From positions 1 to 52,355 of the forward strand of contig CAYYMD010000018.1 in assembly GCA_964472875.1 (NCBI GenBank): a stretch of 52,355 nucleotides of DNA. Direction: 5' to 3'. Shown one piece after another: positions 25,051 through 33,946 of the stretch. Numbering within the stretch: the stretch's first letter is position 1; each line of letters opens with the position of its first letter. The position numbers and the translations under genes are program-made. The DNA comes from CAYYMD01 sp964472875 (GTDB lineage Bacteria; Planctomycetota; Phycisphaerae; SM23-33). Under the pieces are notes generated by a model that saw nothing but the letters and a program-made list of their open reading frames with translations, ran no database searches and was not told the origin of the DNA.

Positions 25051-26268
25051 ATGGCAAAATACGCAAACCAGCAACTTTTCACCAGCGAATCGGTCACCAA
25101 GGGCCACCCGGACAAGGTAGCCGACCAGATTTCCGACGGCGTGCTTGACAGTTTAATCGAGAACGACCCCGACGCCCGCGTGGCGTGCGAAGCACTCGTT
25201 ACCACCGGGCTTGTGGTTATCGCCGGCGAAGTCACCGTGCACAACGACAAGGCCAAAGACGCCCTGGTGTCCGTGGATGAAACCGCCCGCAACGTCATCC
25301 GCGACATCGGCTACGACGACTCCGCCACCGGATTCGATTATCACTCCTGCGCGGTGGTCAAGACACTGCACGGCCAATCCGCCGACATCTCACGCGGTGT
25401 GACCGCCGACAAGGACAAGGAACAGGGCGCCGGCGACCAGGGCATGATGTTCGGCTTCGCATGCGACGAAACGCGAACGCTGATGCCCATGCCGATTCAG
25501 CTGGCCCACCGCCTCACCGCGCGGCTGAGCGAGGCAAGGGAAAAAGGTATCATCAAGTGGCTGCGGCCGGACGGCAAGAGCCAGGTTACCGTCGAATACA
25601 AGGACGGCGAGCCGGAACGGATAGACACCATCGTCCTATCGACCCAGCACACCGAGGACGTGGTCAACCCACGCACCGATGCAATGACCAAGAAGGCCCA
25701 GAAAGAACTTATCGAAAAGGTGATTAAGCCGGTTGTCGAGGGCGAATGCCCCGGCCTGTGGAGTAACAGGATTAATTTCCACATTAATCCAACCGGCAAA
25801 TTCGTCATCGGCGGCCCGCACGGCGACACAGGCCTGACCGGCAGAAAAATCGTCGTCGACACTTACGGCGGCCGCGGACGGCACGGCGGCGGCGCCTTCT
25901 CCGGCAAGGACCCGTCAAAGGTCGACCGCTCGGCCACTTACATGGCCAGGTATATCGCCAAGAACATCGTGGCGGCAAAGCTCGCCAAGGTCTGCGAAGT
26001 CCAGCTGTCCTACGCCATCGGCGTGGCCGACCCGGTCAGCGTTCTGGTACACACCGAGGGCTGCGACCCGGAAAACGAGCAGCGCCTCGCCGACGCCGTC
26101 AAGGATGTCTTCCCGCTCAAGCCCCGGGAGATTATCGACCACCTGAAACTGCTGAAGCCCATCTATCGTCCAACCGCGCACGACGGGCACTTCGGCAGGG
26201 ATGAAAAAACATTTACATGGGAAAAGACGGACAAAGTCAGCGCTTTGAAAAAGGCAATTAAGAGCTGA
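25051..26268 (+). CDS. metK: S-adenosylmethionine synthetase
   Basis: 405-residue enzyme forming SAM from methionine and ATP. Signatures are FTSESVTKGHPDKVADQISD, GAGDQGMMFG (ATP-binding loop) and the GGGAFSGKDPSKVDRS phosphate-binding loop. The ATG at 25051 follows a strong AAGGAAAGG site; the frame upstream of it has no family sequence. The ~150-base leader contains a CCTGC/GCAGG hairpin near 24992-25010, but I do not recognise a SAM riboswitch class in it. Transcribed divergently from ispA. Confidence 0.97.
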   Translation: MAKYANQQLFTSESVTKGHPDKVADQISDGVLDSLIENDPDARVACEALVTTGLVVIAGEVTVHNDKAKDALVSVDETARNVIRDIGYDDSATGFDYHSCAVVKTLHGQSADISRGVTADKDKEQGAGDQGMMFGFACDETRTLMPMPIQLAHRLTARLSEAREKGIIKWLRPDGKSQVTVEYKDGEPERIDTIVLSTQHTEDVVNPRTDAMTKKAQKELIEKVIKPVVEGECPGLWSNRINFHINPTGKFVIGGPHGDTGLTGRKIVVDTYGGRGRHGGGAFSGKDPSKVDRSATYMARYIAKNIVAAKLAKVCEVQLSYAIGVADPVSVLVHTEGCDPENEQRLADAVKDVFPLKPREIIDHLKLLKPIYRPTAHDGHFGRDEKTFTWEKTDKVSALKKAIKS

Positions 26269-26305
26269 AGCACTGCGGCGGTGAAAACTGAAATTTTCTG
26301 ACGGG

Positions 26306-26644
26306 TCACTCCTGCGGGCCGGTGTTGTCATCGGCTCCGCGGGAGCGCCGGCATATGTTAGGGCCCACGTAGAGCAACAGGTTATAAATCCAGGAGATAA
26401 TCCACACCGCCACGAATGCGTCAATGAAGCCCCATATAAGGCCCTTTGCCGCGGCCGACCATGAGCCGGGAACGTATCCGGGATAGATGTTGCCAAGCAG
26501 ACTAACCACGCGGTGTGCGTACTGCTCGGTGTATACAGTTATTGCACCGGTGACAAACAGCCCCAGGCCCCAGACTATTCCGGCGGCAACGCCGAGCCGA
26601 CCGGCACACAACGGCGGAAACGCCCTTTGGTTGCAATCGCCCAT
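26306..26644 (-). CDS. Small membrane protein with two or three helices
   Basis: 112 residues with helices at about 14-36 (LGVAAGIVWGLGLFVTGAI) and 68-92 (WGFIDAFVAVWIISWIYNLL), and GNIYPGYVPGSW between them. Proteins with this IVWGLG...YPGY...WGFIDAF pattern are common in environmental bacteria and are often labelled bacteriophage holin, with no evidence for lysis. No phage gene is nearby. AAAGGA precedes the ATG. Convergent with metK, 37 bases apart, and 63 bases downstream of rpmH on the same strand. Confidence 0.65.
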   Translation of the reverse strand: MGDCNQRAFPPLCAGRLGVAAGIVWGLGLFVTGAITVYTEQYAHRVVSLLGNIYPGYVPGSWSAAAKGLIWGFIDAFVAVWIISWIYNLLLYVGPNICRRSRGADDNTGPQE

Positions 26645-26707
26645 AATACAATCCTTTCGGCCGATGCGGCCGCTAATTGCCGGGCTACGGTGTTGGCAGC
26701 GCGATGG

Positions 26708-26842
26708 CTATACGACCTGGACCTTTTTGCCCTTACGTCGCTTGCGGTTGATTATTTTCCTTCCGCCACGCTTACGCATCCTGGCGCGAAAGCCGATTCG
26801 CCGCGCTCGACGGCGATTAGATAATTTTTTCGGATAATTCAT
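26708..26842 (-). CDS. rpmH: Ribosomal protein bL34
   Basis: 44-residue, highly basic protein. The core IGFRARMRKRGGRKIINRKR followed by RKGKK is the bL34 signature (GFRxRMxTxxGRxVLxxRRxKGR). The N-terminus MNYPKKLSNRRR differs from the common MKRTYQPS start. bL34 sits near the peptidyl-transferase side of the 50S subunit. In many bacteria rpmH is next to rnpA, yidC or dnaA; none of these is here. Too short for usual ORF cut-offs and easily missed. Confidence 0.9.
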   Translation of the reverse strand: MNYPKKLSNRRRARRIGFRARMRKRGGRKIINRKRRKGKKVQVV

Positions 26843-27002
26843 AATTCAATCTTTCCTGAAGAATTCCCAGATATTAACCGAAGCACATTGTACACAAAAT
26901 CGCACCCAGTGGAAGGGGCTTGGCATAAATTATCCGGCAAACTGAGCAAAGATTTTTCCCATCGCCTATGCGCTGCGGGGCTTTGCATATAAAATAAAGA
27001 CT

Positions 27003-27581
27003 GTGCCAAACGAGATAGAAGCAAAATTCAAAGTAGACTCCCACCGTCCCATACGCCGGTCGCTGCGCCGGGCCGGGGCCGTTTACCTTAACACCTGCAT
27101 CCAGACCGACAGGTATTTCGATACGACCAAGAAGGAATTACTCGGCCGCGACAGCGGACTTAGGATCCGCAGCGTCCACCGGCTCAAAGCAGGCCGTGGT
27201 GAATTCGATTCCGTCCCTGAGATAACTTTTAAGGGACCTCGAAAACACCAAAAGGGCATGAAGATCCGCAGCGAATATCAGACTCGCATCGAGGATGCAG
27301 ATGCGATTGTGCAGATTTTCCGTGCGATGGGACTGAAAGTTTCCATGACCGTGCAGAAGCGCCGCGCCGAATATCGCCTGGGCCGCGCCGTAATCGCTCT
27401 CGACACGCTACCGCTGCTGGGCGATTTTGTGGAAATCGAGGCCCCAGGTGAAAAAGAAGTTGGCGACGTTTGCAAACGCCTCTCACTGAACGGTGAAATG
27501 ATAACTGTACCCTACACACAGCTGCTCGCCGAACACTGCAAAAAGGCGAACATTAATCGCAACAAGTTCCTACTCGACTAA
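27003..27581 (+). CDS. CYTH-domain protein (class IV adenylate cyclase / triphosphatase fold)
   Basis: 192 residues. The N-terminal EIEAKF is the ExExK-type metal/phosphate motif of the CYTH tunnel fold. It is followed by QTDRYFDTTKKELLGRDSGLRIR (motif ..TDxYFDTxxxxL...ALRIR), ITFKGP, and late EIEAPGE. Members are CyaB-type adenylate cyclases, thiamine triphosphatases or inorganic triphosphatases; the sequence does not decide. The start is GTG at 27003, with a weak ribosome-binding site (AAAGA). The TTG-started DHS-like gene follows 78 bases later. Confidence 0.85.
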   Translation: MPNEIEAKFKVDSHRPIRRSLRRAGAVYLNTCIQTDRYFDTTKKELLGRDSGLRIRSVHRLKAGRGEFDSVPEITFKGPRKHQKGMKIRSEYQTRIEDADAIVQIFRAMGLKVSMTVQKRRAEYRLGRAVIALDTLPLLGDFVEIEAPGEKEVGDVCKRLSLNGEMITVPYTQLLAEHCKKANINRNKFLLD

Positions 27582-27659
27582 AGGTCGATTGAACAGCAAG
27601 GTTATTACTGGTAGATTTTTAATTCGTTCGCTACGAGTCTCAGACAGAAGGAATATAAA

Positions 27660-28793
27660 TTGCCCTCCGACAAACAAGACAAACAACAGAAAGTGGTGCG
27701 GTACGATGACCTCTTTTCCTACAAACCCCTGACTTCGCAGCAGTCCGAGGCAAAAAAGGAATTTCTCAATACGCCCGTCGAACAGATAAACATCTCCCCT
27801 GGCGCAAAGGCCTCGGACATTTTAGAGACCATGGCGGGCATGTCCATCCAGGCCAGGAACCTCGGCCGCTGCGCAAAAGCAATCGATTCCATGTACAAGG
27901 ACAAACGGCGCCCAACTGTGCTGCTTGGCCTGGCCGGACCTTTGATAGCCGCGGGCCTTAGAAACGTCATTCGCGACCTCATCACCGGCGGGTACGTGGA
28001 TGTTGTTGTATCCACCGGCGCGATAATGTATCAGGACATTTATCAGGCACGGGGATTCAATCATTATGTCGGCACGCCGGCCGCCGACGATACAGTCCTG
28101 CGCGACCTGCGTATAGACCGCATCTACGACACATATGTGGATGAGGAGAAATTCTGGAACACCGACACATGGTGCGGGCGGATCGCCGACGAGCTGAAAC
28201 CCGGCAACTACTCCAGCAGGCAATACCTGGACTTCGCCGGTTCAAAACTCGATGATGAAAATTCCATCCTATACCAGTGCCACCAGCTTGGGGTGCCGGT
28301 TTTCTGCCCTGCTATCAACGACTCATCCATCGGCATCGGTCTCACCGAGCACTACCACCGATGCCAGCGGGACAAACGGGAGGGAATCGCCATAGACTCA
28401 ATCGCCGACAACTATGAATTGACGCAGATAGTGGTCGACAGTCCATGCACAGCGGCCATATACGTTGCCGGCGGTGTGCCGAAAAATTACATCAATGATT
28501 CTGTCGTGATGTCATACATATTTGGTCTGGAGCGCGGGCACGATTACGCTGTGCAGGTGACCACCGCCGTAACGCAGGATGGCGGGCTAAGCGGCTCCAC
28601 GCTGGGCGAGGCCCAGTCATGGGGAAAAATAGACAAAAAGGCCCGCTTTGCAATGGCGTGGGTAGAGCCGAGCGTGTCGCTTCCACTGCTGGCCGCATAT
28701 GCCTTCGACAGGCATCCGGCCCCGCCGCGTGACCGGCTGAAATTCACGTGGGAAGACCACGTTCTAAGTCGAATGGATAAAACATCCGGATAA
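27660..28793 (+). CDS. Deoxyhypusine synthase family protein
   Basis: 377 residues of the deoxyhypusine/homospermidine synthase family (NAD-dependent transfer of the aminobutyl group of spermidine). LGLAGPLIAAGLRNVI, VDVVVSTGAIMYQD and the late SGSTLGEAQSWGKI align with family motifs. Lys323 in SWGKI corresponds to the catalytic Lys of the human enzyme. Bacteria lack eIF5A, so bacterial members probably make another polyamine conjugate or homospermidine. The start is TTG at 27660 after AAGGAA. Strong family call, substrate unknown. Confidence 0.85.
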   Translation: MPSDKQDKQQKVVRYDDLFSYKPLTSQQSEAKKEFLNTPVEQINISPGAKASDILETMAGMSIQARNLGRCAKAIDSMYKDKRRPTVLLGLAGPLIAAGLRNVIRDLITGGYVDVVVSTGAIMYQDIYQARGFNHYVGTPAADDTVLRDLRIDRIYDTYVDEEKFWNTDTWCGRIADELKPGNYSSRQYLDFAGSKLDDENSILYQCHQLGVPVFCPAINDSSIGIGLTEHYHRCQRDKREGIAIDSIADNYELTQIVVDSPCTAAIYVAGGVPKNYINDSVVMSYIFGLERGHDYAVQVTTAVTQDGGLSGSTLGEAQSWGKIDKKARFAMAWVEPSVSLPLLAAYAFDRHPAPPRDRLKFTWEDHVLSRMDKTSG

Positions 28794-28930
28794 ATAACTC
28801 CGGAGTTCTGTACGATAAATCTGGATTCTAGAATGTATTATGCCGAAATATTACAAAAACCGACGATTTTCCTTCGCCCTGTCGACACAAGTCGACACAA
28901 AATAATTTTTATAATATGGGAATTTTTTGC

Positions 28931-28959
28931 TTGGCGCAAATCAATATATGGCATATAAT
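28931..28959 (+). promoter_or_regulatory. Sigma-70-like promoter of the PEP-CTERM gene
   Basis: TTGGCG (28931-28936), 17-base spacer, TATAAT (28954-28959), about 185 bases before the start codon. The surrounding 354-base gap (28794-29147) is A/T-rich with a perfect AACTCCGGAGTT palindrome (28796-28807), a direct repeat of GTCGACACAA (~28880-28899) and AGGAGG before the ATG. The long 5' leader could carry regulation, but I recognise no riboswitch. Confidence 0.6.
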
Positions 28960-29147
28960 AACCATTGAAAGGATAGTGCTTATAATCAATATAATATAGC
29001 CGGACGATGCTCAAGGCCGGTAAGAGAAATTTAAGATACGTCTGACCTTGCTCAAAATTTAATTTAAGATCTAATAAGCTCAGATCACAGACGCATCGAG
29101 AATTTTGGCTCAAAGCACGTCGGCGCAAAATGTAGGAGGTTGCTCAG

Positions 29148-30584
29148 ATGGACACGAAAAGGTATGTATGCTCAATTGCAGGACTGGGAATAGTGATTGC
29201 ACTTCTTTGCTTGCCGGCAACTGCGGCCATTGACCCCAGTGTGAACCCGCACGAACCTAATCCGGACCCGGGATCCAGAGGTCTGCGAAGCGACTATGTC
29301 AAGACATGGTATATCTACAACGATGATAATACCAACGGCATACTCGACCCGGGCGACACGGCGCTCGACAGTTTCGAAAACTGGTGGACGCCGGTCTCTG
29401 CCAGTTCGCAGTGGAATTACGACCCGGCGTCTAATCTCGACGGCACCGGCACCGGCAGCGCCGCTGGTCCCATGAACTGGGCCAACCACACGCTGTCCGA
29501 CACTGACCCTAACCATGACAATCCGTACTACAATTACTGGCTGCCTCGCGACAAAAACACTATGAACTTTTACATGACCTATAGCCAGTTCGACAATAAT
29601 GACTGGTCAACGCACGAATACTCGGGCAGCGGAGTAAGCGCCGATGACGTGGCCGAGAGAAACATGTACCGCAATGGATACGGCATTGGCTGGGTCACTG
29701 ACGATTTCGACAAACAAAACGGGAGCTATGTGTCAAACCGTGATCAGACGCCGGCTGGAAAGGTCGAAATGGACGTGTTCGTCCACGACGGCGAAAGGAC
29801 CGAATCCATATCGAACTTCGGCACCAGCCGTTCAAATCCTCAGCTGGCGCTGACGACGGATATTCATCCCGACGCCTTCGACGGCGATGAGATGAGGCCC
29901 CCGGCCTTCCGTGAAGCTTCACAGTCATATGACATTCTTGCGCCCGACAATAACAGGCGATTCACCGACCAGGCGCATCTTGATACGGTCGTGGGTACCA
30001 TGGAGCGTAAAGAAACCGACCCTTATAACCTCGGCGATGCCGCAGTCGACCCGAATGTCCAGCGCACACCTGACTGGATTAAGAACAACTTGACCGAGCA
30101 CGACGGAACGACGCCCTACGAATATCAGGACGCCTTCCAGGAACGCAGCGACTATGTCGAAGGTTCCACCACCGGCGGGGTCATTGCAGGTTTGTCCGGA
30201 TACAGCGGCGACGATCCGCATAGAAACTGGGGCGACCAGCAGGTTATAAGAATAGATATATCTCCCGAAACACTGCTCGAGGGAGACCCGGAACTTAACG
30301 GCGGAATAACCACTATCGCCTTCTACGATTTTGGCGATACTATTCCCGGTAGTGACCACCTGCCTGATGACGGCAACCCTGACCAGGTGCACCCGCGCGG
30401 CATCTTCTTCGGTGCAGACGCCAATGGCAACCTGTACTACACAGGTGACGGCTCCCAGTGGATACCAATGCCCGAAAACCGCATATATATTGCGGTTGTG
30501 GACGAAGTTCCAGAACCGGGAACAATCGTCCTGTTGGGAATTGGCGCCGCCACGTTGGTTGCGCGACGCAAGAGACGCAAATAA
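29148..30584 (+). CDS. PEP-CTERM-anchored secreted protein
   Basis: 478 residues. There is a signal peptide (cleavage near PATA), a large acidic Asn/Asp/Gly/Tyr-rich ectodomain without a recognised fold, and a C-terminal sorting signal VPEPGT followed by a hydrophobic helix and RRKRRK. That tripartite tail is the PEP-CTERM signal processed by exosortase, common in biofilm-forming Gram-negatives and planctomycetes. Exosortase is not in the window. A strong SD (AGGAGG, 8 bases) and a perfect terminator downstream suggest a well-expressed single gene. The ectodomain has few Cys and many Asp-Pro-Asn stretches, possibly Ca-binding. Confidence 0.88.
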   Translation: MDTKRYVCSIAGLGIVIALLCLPATAAIDPSVNPHEPNPDPGSRGLRSDYVKTWYIYNDDNTNGILDPGDTALDSFENWWTPVSASSQWNYDPASNLDGTGTGSAAGPMNWANHTLSDTDPNHDNPYYNYWLPRDKNTMNFYMTYSQFDNNDWSTHEYSGSGVSADDVAERNMYRNGYGIGWVTDDFDKQNGSYVSNRDQTPAGKVEMDVFVHDGERTESISNFGTSRSNPQLALTTDIHPDAFDGDEMRPPAFREASQSYDILAPDNNRRFTDQAHLDTVVGTMERKETDPYNLGDAAVDPNVQRTPDWIKNNLTEHDGTTPYEYQDAFQERSDYVEGSTTGGVIAGLSGYSGDDPHRNWGDQQVIRIDISPETLLEGDPELNGGITTIAFYDFGDTIPGSDHLPDDGNPDQVHPRGIFFGADANGNLYYTGDGSQWIPMPENRIYIAVVDEVPEPGTIVLLGIGAATLVARRKRRK

Positions 30585-30621
30585 TAAAACAATCAATACG
30601 AGCGAGACATTGATTGAAAGG

Positions 30622-30652
30622 TTCCCCGGCCAATACGGCCGGGGAATTTTTT
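30622..30652 (+). terminator. Intrinsic terminator of the PEP-CTERM gene
   Basis: Perfect 10-bp stem TTCCCCGGCC/GGCCGGGGAA with a five-base loop, followed by six T (30647-30652). The T-tract runs into the stop codon of convergent manA. Confidence 0.92.
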
Positions 30653-31616
30653 ATGATGCGCCCCCGGGTAAAGTTATTTCCAACCACGTGCAGGGTTTGG
30701 CCGACTCCAGGGACGCATTTATCGCTGCCGGCAACAGCATGGTGTCGCCTGACTGCAAACTGACCTGCGGCTCCACATCTGCCGAACTCATAACCTCAGC
30801 TCCCCCTTCCGCCGAGAGCATCATCACGGCCGCACAATGGTCGACCGGCAGCTCACGCTTACCCTCGGCCGGATCGTATTTCCTTCGACATACTGTGAAG
30901 TACTTTGTCGCCAGCAACACCTCACCGCCTGCACCCGGAGGGCTGTCGTCCGGCTGGGGGAAATGAATACACTGCATGGACCTCTCAAGGTGGATTTCGC
31001 GCCCTCTGCCCCAATCAGTTACACGGTAAGTAGTATATGACGGTATCTGCACCTCCGCCACCACTACTCCCTTGCCAAGCGCATGGACAGTTCCGGCGGG
31101 CAGATAATGAAAATCTCCGGCCTTGACGTCCACCCTTCGGACGACCTCTTTAACCGTATCGGTCTCTACTGCCCGGCGGAACTCGTCGGGGCCAACACCT
31201 TCGCGCAGGCCCTTGTATATGAAACCATCTCGGCTTTCCAGAACGTACCAGCATTCGGTCTTTGTCTGTGCTCCGCCGCCTATTTGCCTGGCCGCGTCCG
31301 GGTCAGGGTGAACCTGCAGCGAGAGAATATCGTTTGCGTCGAGATACTTTAACATCAAGGGAAAACGCACATCTGCCGTCGCCCTGGTCGACCCGAGCAA
31401 CTTCTCGCCCAGCTGTCTCGTCAGGTCGGTCAGCGTTGTGCCTGTGGCAGGACCATTTGCGACCTCGCTGGTTCCCTCATTAATGTCGGTAAGCTCCCAC
31501 GATTCACCTATGTTTTTTCCGCCGGGCAGCTCGCGGCCAAACAACCGCTGAAGGTTTCGCCCGCCCCATATCTTCTCAACATATATCGGCTGAAATTTGT
31601 ACGGATACAATTCCAT
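30651..31616 (-). CDS. manA: Mannose-6-phosphate isomerase, class I
   Basis: 321-residue zinc enzyme interconverting mannose-6-phosphate and fructose-6-phosphate, supplying GDP-mannose synthesis or mannose use. Zinc ligands are probably Gln101 and His103 (LQVHPD), Glu121 (KTECWYVLE) and His178 (AGTVHALGKG). The opening KFQPIYVEKIWGGRNL is the short bacterial (Bacillus ManA-like) form with a C-terminal cupin half. Convergent with the PEP-CTERM gene and divergent from the tRNA-binding protein gene. Confidence 0.93.
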   Translation of the reverse strand: MELYPYKFQPIYVEKIWGGRNLQRLFGRELPGGKNIGESWELTDINEGTSEVANGPATGTTLTDLTRQLGEKLLGSTRATADVRFPLMLKYLDANDILSLQVHPDPDAARQIGGGAQTKTECWYVLESRDGFIYKGLREGVGPDEFRRAVETDTVKEVVRRVDVKAGDFHYLPAGTVHALGKGVVVAEVQIPSYTTYRVTDWGRGREIHLERSMQCIHFPQPDDSPPGAGGEVLLATKYFTVCRRKYDPAEGKRELPVDHCAAVMMLSAEGGAEVMSSADVEPQVSLQSGDTMLLPAAINASLESAKPCTWLEITLPGGAS

Positions 31617-31742
31617 AGTGTTTTATACTCCTTTCGTTAAATATTCTATATCGACCTGCGGCATTTTGCCAAACCTTGCTCGTCCCGGCAGAATCAATTA
31701 CACTCTTATTGCGAAAGATAATAATCGAAAGGAAGACACAAT

Positions 31743-32090
31743 ATGAGCGAAACACCGACAGTATCATTCGACGATTTCACCAAACTCGATATCAGAATAG
31801 CCAAAATCCTGGAGGTGCGGGACCACCCCAATGCTGACAAACTCCTGTGCCTCAAGATTGACCTCGGCGACGAGCAAAGGCAAATCGTGGCGGGAATCAA
31901 GCCGTATTATTCGCACGAGGCACTGCTCGGGCGGCAAATTGCGGTCGTAGCCAACCTGGAGCCAAGAAAGCTCCGCGGGGAACAGTCGCAGGGAATGCTC
32001 CTGGCGGCCACACGGGGCGAAGAACAGATAGAGGACGTGGTCATACTCGTCCCCGAGAAGGAACTCCCGCTTGGCAGCAAGGTTTCCTGA
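31743..32090 (+). CDS. Stand-alone tRNA-binding protein (MetRS C-terminal / Trbp111 type)
   Basis: 115-residue OB-fold protein. FDDFTKLDIRIAKILEVRDH, PNADKLLCLKIDLG, IVAGIKPYY, LEPRKLRGEQSQGMLLAA are the standard motifs of the EMAP-II-like tRNA-binding domain. The domain is usually fused to the C-terminus of methionyl-tRNA synthetase (where it dimerises the enzyme) but also occurs free as Trbp111 or MetRS-beta. No metG is adjacent. AAAGGAAG lies 8 bases before the ATG. Confidence 0.9.
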   Translation: MSETPTVSFDDFTKLDIRIAKILEVRDHPNADKLLCLKIDLGDEQRQIVAGIKPYYSHEALLGRQIAVVANLEPRKLRGEQSQGMLLAATRGEEQIEDVVILVPEKELPLGSKVS

Positions 32091-32112
32091 AAACCCATAC
32101 GACCGACGAATA

Positions 32113-32133
32113 TCGAAGTTAATTCAACTTCGA
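32113..32133. terminator. Hairpin between convergent genes, possible bidirectional terminator
   Basis: TCGAAGTT, five-base loop, AACTTCGA forms an 8-bp stem. It straddles the lpxB stop and lies 23 bases after the tRNA-binding protein stop. No T-tract on either strand, so termination is uncertain. Confidence 0.35.
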
Positions 32134-33287
32134 CCAATCATAGTCTTTATAACCAGGTCGGCTGCATTGTCGGCTGCTTTCTGTCCATCGGCCGCCGGCA
32201 GCGGATGCACCACATCAAGCAATGCATCTCGCGTTGCGCACAGCCAACCGGGCTCGTCGATGAGCTCCATAACCGTGCGCGATAGTTTTTCCTTATCGCC
32301 CTGCCAAGGCATAAGTTCCGGAACGAGTCGGCGGCCCGCAAGTATGTTCACCAGACACAGGTGCGGCGCTTGAAGGGCCCATTTGCCGAGTGTCTTGTGA
32401 ATCATGCCCAGCAGGCGATCCGTGCGGTAAAACACTACCATTGGGACGCCAAAGTAAGCTGCCTCCAGCGTGGCAGTGCCGCTTGCCACTACGGCGAAAT
32501 GCGATTGCGACAAAACCTCGTGCAATTGGCCGGTTGCCACTTCAATCTCTCTGCCGGAGAGTTTCTTCTTCAGTATGTCGGCGCATTTGGGTGTTGCAAC
32601 GGTAAATGTACACCGCGCCTTCGGCCAGCGGCCACAAATCGCATCGGCAACGGCTGACAGTCCGCCGGCGTGCCCTCTGATTTCCCCCGGTCGACTGCCC
32701 GGCACCAGAGCAATACGCCATTTGCCATCAACCCATGCATCGAGCAGGTCGGGCATAACATCGGGCCGAGCCGACATAGCATCGAACAACGGATGCCCCA
32801 CGTAATGTGCATTTACGCCACGGTCTCGCAAATACTGCTGCTCGAACGGTAGTATGCAGCCGACGTAATCGGTCAGCCGTGCGAGTTTCTTCACCCTCCA
32901 CGGCGCCCACGCCCAGACCTGGGGTGAAATATAATACATTACTGGCGTGCCGACTTTTTTAGCCGCCGACGCCAGATGCCAGTTCAGCGCAGGCGAATCG
33001 ACAGGAACTAACACATCCGGCCGAAGTTCCCGAATCGCAGTCTTCAGCCGATTAATCGTTCGAACATATCGTCCAAGCTTCAGCAATGGCCCGCCCAGCA
33101 TGCTTGCTTCGGCCGTTAAATCTTCTATAATTTCGCAGCCCGCCGCGGCCATCTTCGGCCCACCAAGTCCGATGAACCTTGCCTCGGGCAATTTTCTGCG
33201 CAGCGACTTAAGCAGCCCCGCCGCATGGGCGTCTCCGCTGGCCTCTGCCGCCGAAAGAAATACAGTTGTGACACATTTGTCGGTCAA
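32124..33287 (-). CDS. lpxB: Lipid-A-disaccharide synthase
   Basis: 387-residue GT-B glycosyltransferase joining UDP-diacylglucosamine and lipid X into the lipid A disaccharide. Typical segments are AAEASGDAHAAGLL at the N-terminus, GLGGPKMAAAG, YYISPQVWAWAPWRVKKL, YVGHPLFD, LVPGSRPGEI and the C-terminal GTATLEAAYFGVPMVVFYR. It lies 57 bases downstream of the hydrogenase operon's last gene on the same strand, so it may be read through from it, though the link is probably only positional. With lpxD-lpxI it completes three steps of the pathway in this window. Confidence 0.95.
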   Translation of the reverse strand: MTDKCVTTVFLSAAEASGDAHAAGLLKSLRRKLPEARFIGLGGPKMAAAGCEIIEDLTAEASMLGGPLLKLGRYVRTINRLKTAIRELRPDVLVPVDSPALNWHLASAAKKVGTPVMYYISPQVWAWAPWRVKKLARLTDYVGCILPFEQQYLRDRGVNAHYVGHPLFDAMSARPDVMPDLLDAWVDGKWRIALVPGSRPGEIRGHAGGLSAVADAICGRWPKARCTFTVATPKCADILKKKLSGREIEVATGQLHEVLSQSHFAVVASGTATLEAAYFGVPMVVFYRTDRLLGMIHKTLGKWALQAPHLCLVNILAGRRLVPELMPWQGDKEKLSRTVMELIDEPGWLCATRDALLDVVHPLPAADGQKAADNAADLVIKTMIGRS

Positions 33288-33344
33288 TATTTTCGCTCCG
33301 AAAAATCGTCAGCAAGAGAATATAGCCCCCAATGAGAGTAAATT

Positions 33345-33923
33345 TCAACGTGCAGCCCGACTTTTATCCGCCAAAGAGCGAAAACCTTCGACGATCATAT
33401 CCGCCGCCGCCGCCACCTGTGGGCACATTTGACAGCCGAAATCCACCTTTGCCGGCTGGACACCAAGCACCCAGCACCGGCACGGATGCATCATCTGCAG
33501 CATGTCAAGAAAAGCCACCGGCGCCGGACCGTGAGTGCTGGGGCCCTGGCCGGTAATCATTTCCGGTTCGAACAAATCCACGGTCCCCACCGGGGCGGCG
33601 AAATGCAAAGCATCCACCACAATGACGGATTCGGGTTTTCGCGAAACGATTTTCATCAGAAAACTCTCCGGCACGCCCTGCGTGTCATAGACATCCCACG
33701 GAACGCCATATTCCAAGAGGCGCTGCGCTACCATAGCACCCAGTGCATCGTCGCCACAGATATCGTTGCCCACGCCGATAATGGCCGAAGACGGGGTTAT
33801 CGCTTCACCGAGGTGCTCTACGAGGTGCTCGACTGTATCTATGCCACACGCCTGCTCGTCATCGTGCTCATGCCGGTGCGTACTTTTATCATGGTGGTGA
33901 TTATGTCCAGCGTGCTCTGCCAT
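33345..33923 (-). CDS. [NiFe]-hydrogenase maturation protease with His-rich N-terminus
   Basis: 192 residues. Residues ~38-190 are the HycI/HyaD-type endopeptidase domain (IIGVGNDICGDDALGAMVAQ; the family's Ni-sensing acidic residues are likely the Asp in GNDICGDD and later VVDALHF). It clips the C-terminal tail of the hydrogenase large subunit after nickel insertion. Residues 2-25 are unusually rich in His and Asp (HAGHNHHHDKSTHRHEHDDE), resembling the nickel-storage tails of HypB/SlyD. The start at 33923 is chosen because upstream in-frame sequence overlaps the ferredoxin-like gene. It is the last hydrogenase-related gene of the operon. Confidence 0.83.
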   Translation of the reverse strand: MAEHAGHNHHHDKSTHRHEHDDEQACGIDTVEHLVEHLGEAITPSSAIIGVGNDICGDDALGAMVAQRLLEYGVPWDVYDTQGVPESFLMKIVSRKPESVIVVDALHFAAPVGTVDLFEPEMITGQGPSTHGPAPVAFLDMLQMMHPCRCWVLGVQPAKVDFGCQMCPQVAAAADMIVEGFRSLADKSRAAR

Positions 33924-33946
33924 AAATCCCGGCTCTGTTGCTGATT

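Noticed and set aside
26306..26644. Phage holin
   Set aside because: The fold pattern is common outside phages and no endolysin or other phage gene is nearby.
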